Shown here one piece after another: positions 61,976-64,000 of a stretch of DNA of 64,000 nucleotides. Below the pieces are notes generated by a model. That model ran no database searches. It saw only the letters and a program-made list of their open reading frames with translations, and was not told the DNA's origin. A program made the translations under genes and the position numbers. Source of the DNA: Thiohalophilus sp046483665 (GTDB lineage: Bacteria > Pseudomonadota > Gammaproteobacteria > UBA6429 > Thiohalophilaceae); NCBI RefSeq assembly GCF_046483665.1, contig NZ_JAWOCR010000007.1, positions 1 to 64,000 on the forward strand, written 5' to 3'. The first letter of the stretch is position 1, and each line of letters opens with the position of its first letter.

Positions 61976-62545
61976 ATGGCAACCTATAGCACCAATGAAT
62001 TCAAAAGCGGTCTCAAGATTATGCTCGACGGAGACCCCTGTACGATTATCGAAAACGAGTTCGTCAAACCCGGCAAGGGGCAGGCCTTCAACCGGGTCAA
62101 GATCCGCAACCTGCTGACCGGCCGGGTGCTGGAAAAAACCTTCAAGTCGGGTGATTCGGTCGAGGCGGCCGATGTCATGGATACTGATATGCAGTATCTG
62201 TATAACGATGGCGAGGCCTGGCATTTCATGCACCCTGAAACCTTCGAGCAGGTCGCCGCGGATGAAAAGGCCGTGGGTGATGCCGCCAAGTGGCTCAAGG
62301 AACAGGACGTTTGCACCGTGACCCTGTGGAACGGTAATCCCATCAGTGTCATGCCACCCAACCACGTGGTGCTGACCATTGCCCAGACCGATCCCGGCGT
62401 CAAGGGCGACACCGCCAGCGGTGGCGGCAAACCGGCCACTACCGATACCGGCGCGGTGGTACGGGTCCCGCTGTTCATCGAGGAAGGCGAACAGATCAAG
62501 GTGGATACCCGCAAAGGGGAATACGTCGGTCGCGTGAAGGAGTGA
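61976..62545 (+). CDS. efp: Translation elongation factor P
   Basis: Relieves ribosome stalling at polyproline stretches by binding between P and E sites. 189 residues, three beta-barrel domains. The modification site is Lys34 in FVKPGKGQAF, as in EpmA-type EF-Ps (the loop would carry Arg in the EarP branch). GAGGACCTCC precedes the ATG. It is flanked by epmB (divergent) and epmA (11 bases downstream), so product and modifiers are encoded together. Confidence 0.98.
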   Translation: MATYSTNEFKSGLKIMLDGDPCTIIENEFVKPGKGQAFNRVKIRNLLTGRVLEKTFKSGDSVEAADVMDTDMQYLYNDGEAWHFMHPETFEQVAADEKAVGDAAKWLKEQDVCTVTLWNGNPISVMPPNHVVLTIAQTDPGVKGDTASGGGKPATTDTGAVVRVPLFIEEGEQIKVDTRKGEYVGRVKE

Positions 62546-62555
62546 TCCTTAATCC

Positions 62556-63524
62556 ATGAGCACGGACTGGCGACCGGGTGCCGATGTCGCGGTCCTGCAA
62601 AAGCGGGCCCGCATGCTGCAACAGCTGCGGACCTTTTTTGCGCAACGCGATGTGCTGGAGGTCGAGACACCAATCCTGCAACACCAGGCCGTGACCGATG
62701 TGCACATCGACAGTCTACGCGTTCCGCTGGACGGTGCGGACGGTTATCTGCACACCTCCCCCGAATACCCGATGAAACGGTTATTGGCCGTCGGCAGCGG
62801 GCCCATCTATCAGGTCTGCAAGGTGTTTCGCGCCGGCGAGGCCGGTCGTCGCCACAATCCCGAATTCACGCTGCTCGAATGGTACCGGCCGGGGTTCGAT
62901 CATCACGCGCTGATGCACGAACTGGAACAGCTGGTCAGAGTCTTGCTGGCCGATGCCTGCTCGCTGGATGAAACCTGCAAGTTCAGCTATCGCGATCTCT
63001 TTCACCATTATCTGCAACGGGATCCCTTTACCTGCTCGGTCGCGGAGTTGCAGCAACTCGCCCGGCAACAGCATATCGATATCGTGAGTAATGAGGTGAT
63101 GGATCGTGACAGCTGGCTGGACCTGTTACTCACCCACGCGATCGAACCGCAACTGCCCGCCAACCGGCCGGTCTTCATTTATGACTATCCCGCCAGCCAG
63201 AGCGCATTGGCCCGCCTGCAGCAACAGGACAACATCACCGTCGCCAGCCGCTTCGAGCTGTACCTCAACGGCCTGGAACTGGCCAACGGTTATCATGAGT
63301 TACAGGACCCGGCCGAACAGCGCCAGCGCTTCGAACACGATCAGCGGCAACGCCGGCAACAGGGACGCTTTGTGTCCGGGCTGGATGAAAAATTTCTCGC
63401 CGCCCTGGAACACGGCCTGCCCGATTGCGCCGGCGTCGCCCTGGGGCTCGATCGATTACTCATGCTTGCCTGCGGGAAAGACGACATCCGCGACGTGCTC
63501 AGCTTCAGCATTGAACGTGCTTAG
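62556..63524 (+). CDS. epmA: EF-P--(R)-beta-lysine ligase
   Basis: Class II lysyl-tRNA-synthetase paralogue that attaches (R)-beta-lysine to Lys34 of EF-P. 322 residues with only the catalytic core and no anticodon-binding domain. Motif 2 is seen in FRAGEAGRRHNPEFTLLEWY and motif 3 near GVALGLDRLLMLA. The final hydroxylase epmC is not in the window. Confidence 0.96.
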   Translation: MSTDWRPGADVAVLQKRARMLQQLRTFFAQRDVLEVETPILQHQAVTDVHIDSLRVPLDGADGYLHTSPEYPMKRLLAVGSGPIYQVCKVFRAGEAGRRHNPEFTLLEWYRPGFDHHALMHELEQLVRVLLADACSLDETCKFSYRDLFHHYLQRDPFTCSVAELQQLARQQHIDIVSNEVMDRDSWLDLLLTHAIEPQLPANRPVFIYDYPASQSALARLQQQDNITVASRFELYLNGLELANGYHELQDPAEQRQRFEHDQRQRRQQGRFVSGLDEKFLAALEHGLPDCAGVALGLDRLLMLACGKDDIRDVLSFSIERA

Positions 63525-63537
63525 TTAGAGTCATGTC

Positions 63538-63757
63538 ATAAACGCGGAGGTCGCAGAGGCGCGGAGTCGCGGAGAAAAATTATTGTGTTTCCTGCTAAAT
63601 GAAAGTACAGACGAAGCGGAGATAGTTTTATCACAAACGTAACAGGGGTTTTGCCACTTGCTTTATTAATTGCTTACTTTATTTATTTGGAAGCCGGCAG
63701 GTAAGTCCGGAAAAATAATTCGATTTTCTCTGCGCCTCCGCGTCCTCCGCGTTATTT
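63538..63757. repeat. GCGGAG-type inverted-repeat element, copy 3
   Basis: Ends AACGCGGAGGTCGCAGAGGC (63541) and, on the minus strand, AACGCGGAGGACGCGGAGGC (from 63753 downwards), each running into GAGAAAA, bracket an AT-rich core with no coding frame. It separates epmA from psd (241 bases). Confidence 0.9.
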
Positions 63758-63765
63758 CCAGCGAC

Positions 63766-64000
63766 CTAGCTATTTGCACAGGAACCGAGAAGCTGCCCCA
63801 TCTGCACGTGGCCCTCGGCGGCGATCTGGTCGCTGAAGGTTACTGCGTCCTTGCCGAACAGCAGGATTACCGTGGAGCCCATGTTGAAGCGGCCCATTTC
63901 TTCGCCCTGTTGCAGGTGTATGGGGTGCTGGCGGTAATCCCAATGCTGCACGGTTTTGCCGCGCGGCGGGGTGATGGTGCCATGCCAGAGGGTGTCGATG
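63766..64000 (-). CDS. psd: Phosphatidylserine decarboxylase, C-terminal part
   Basis: Makes phosphatidylethanolamine from phosphatidylserine at the inner membrane; the proenzyme self-cleaves to form a pyruvoyl cofactor. The visible 78 residues include LWHGTITPPRG and the self-processing region GRFNMGSTVILLFG, where cleavage falls between Gly and Ser. The residue before GST is Met where Leu is usual. The 5' part of the gene lies beyond the window. Confidence 0.93.
   Translation of the reverse strand, partial: IDTLWHGTITPPRGKTVQHWDYRQHPIHLQQGEEMGRFNMGSTVILLFGKDAVTFSDQIAAEGHVQMGQLLGSCANS

Noticed and set aside
61874..62365. Extension of the epmB frame
   Set aside because: It is antisense to efp, has no family similarity, and the accepted ATG at 61873 gives the normal EpmB length.

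Overview
The window reads as chromosomal core DNA of an autotrophic-type, sulfur-oxidising gammaproteobacterium, in the broad neighbourhood of Ectothiorhodospiraceae or Thiohalomonadales. The evidence is a Tat-exported SoxB thiosulfohydrolase, gammaproteobacterial synteny (bamD/rluD/pgeF/clpB; dapA-bamC-purC; epmB/efp/epmA; pilS-pilR-pilA), a FimX homologue and moderately high GC. The taxonomic placement is inference. I saw no tRNA, rRNA, CRISPR array, prophage or transposase gene.

Layout. 1-4.4 kb (minus strand): type IV pilus regulation and structure, with a PP0621-type zinc-ribbon membrane protein, sensor kinase PilS, sigma54 activator PilR and the 5' part of a type IVa major pilin. The pilin has a clear sigma54 promoter. 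Between pilS and pilR lies a rearranged repeat-rich segment with a 99-bp duplicate of the pilR 5' end. 4.5-8.9 kb: sucCD, glutamine-dependent nadE, and PII protein glnB. 9-17.3 kb: bamD, rluD, pgeF, a ZIP metal transporter, an FMN glutamate-synthase-like protein, a SulP transporter with a universal stress protein, and a DksA/TraR zinc-finger protein. 17.6-26.9 kb: clpB with a sigma32 promoter, a SHOCT protein, a decayed msrP fragment, soxB, hemH, a 2-hydroxyacid dehydrogenase and two small conserved proteins. 26.9-37 kb: ettA, a chemoreceptor, an RND efflux pair, a LysR regulator, a small conserved protein and an AI-2E-family permease. 37-44.4 kb: PIN-PhoH ATPase, peroxiredoxin, a GalT/APS:phosphate adenylyltransferase-like HIT protein, then dapA-bamC-metallo-hydrolase-purC. 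44.6-51.3 kb: a second chemoreceptor, parE and parC. 51.5-64 kb: a membrane class III cyclase with a lipoprotein, an M48 protease, a DUF1015 protein, a FimX homologue and a PilZ-like partner, the EF-P modification set (epmB, efp, epmA), and the 3' part of psd.

Two functional threads recur. Twitching motility and surface behaviour are represented by PilSR-PilA, FimX with its PilZ-like neighbour, and two chemoreceptors. Outer-membrane and envelope biogenesis is represented by BamD, BamC, Psd and several lipoproteins. Sulfur chemistry is represented by SoxB and possibly the HIT nucleotidyltransferase.

The least ordinary feature is the intergenic DNA. Several families of short palindromic or terminal-inverted-repeat elements fill most gaps. 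One CTAG-rich family supplies the stop codon and last residues of bamD, pgeF and hemH. The first 149 bases form a large, nearly complete palindrome inside the pilin gene, which may be real or may be a fold-back sequencing or assembly artefact.
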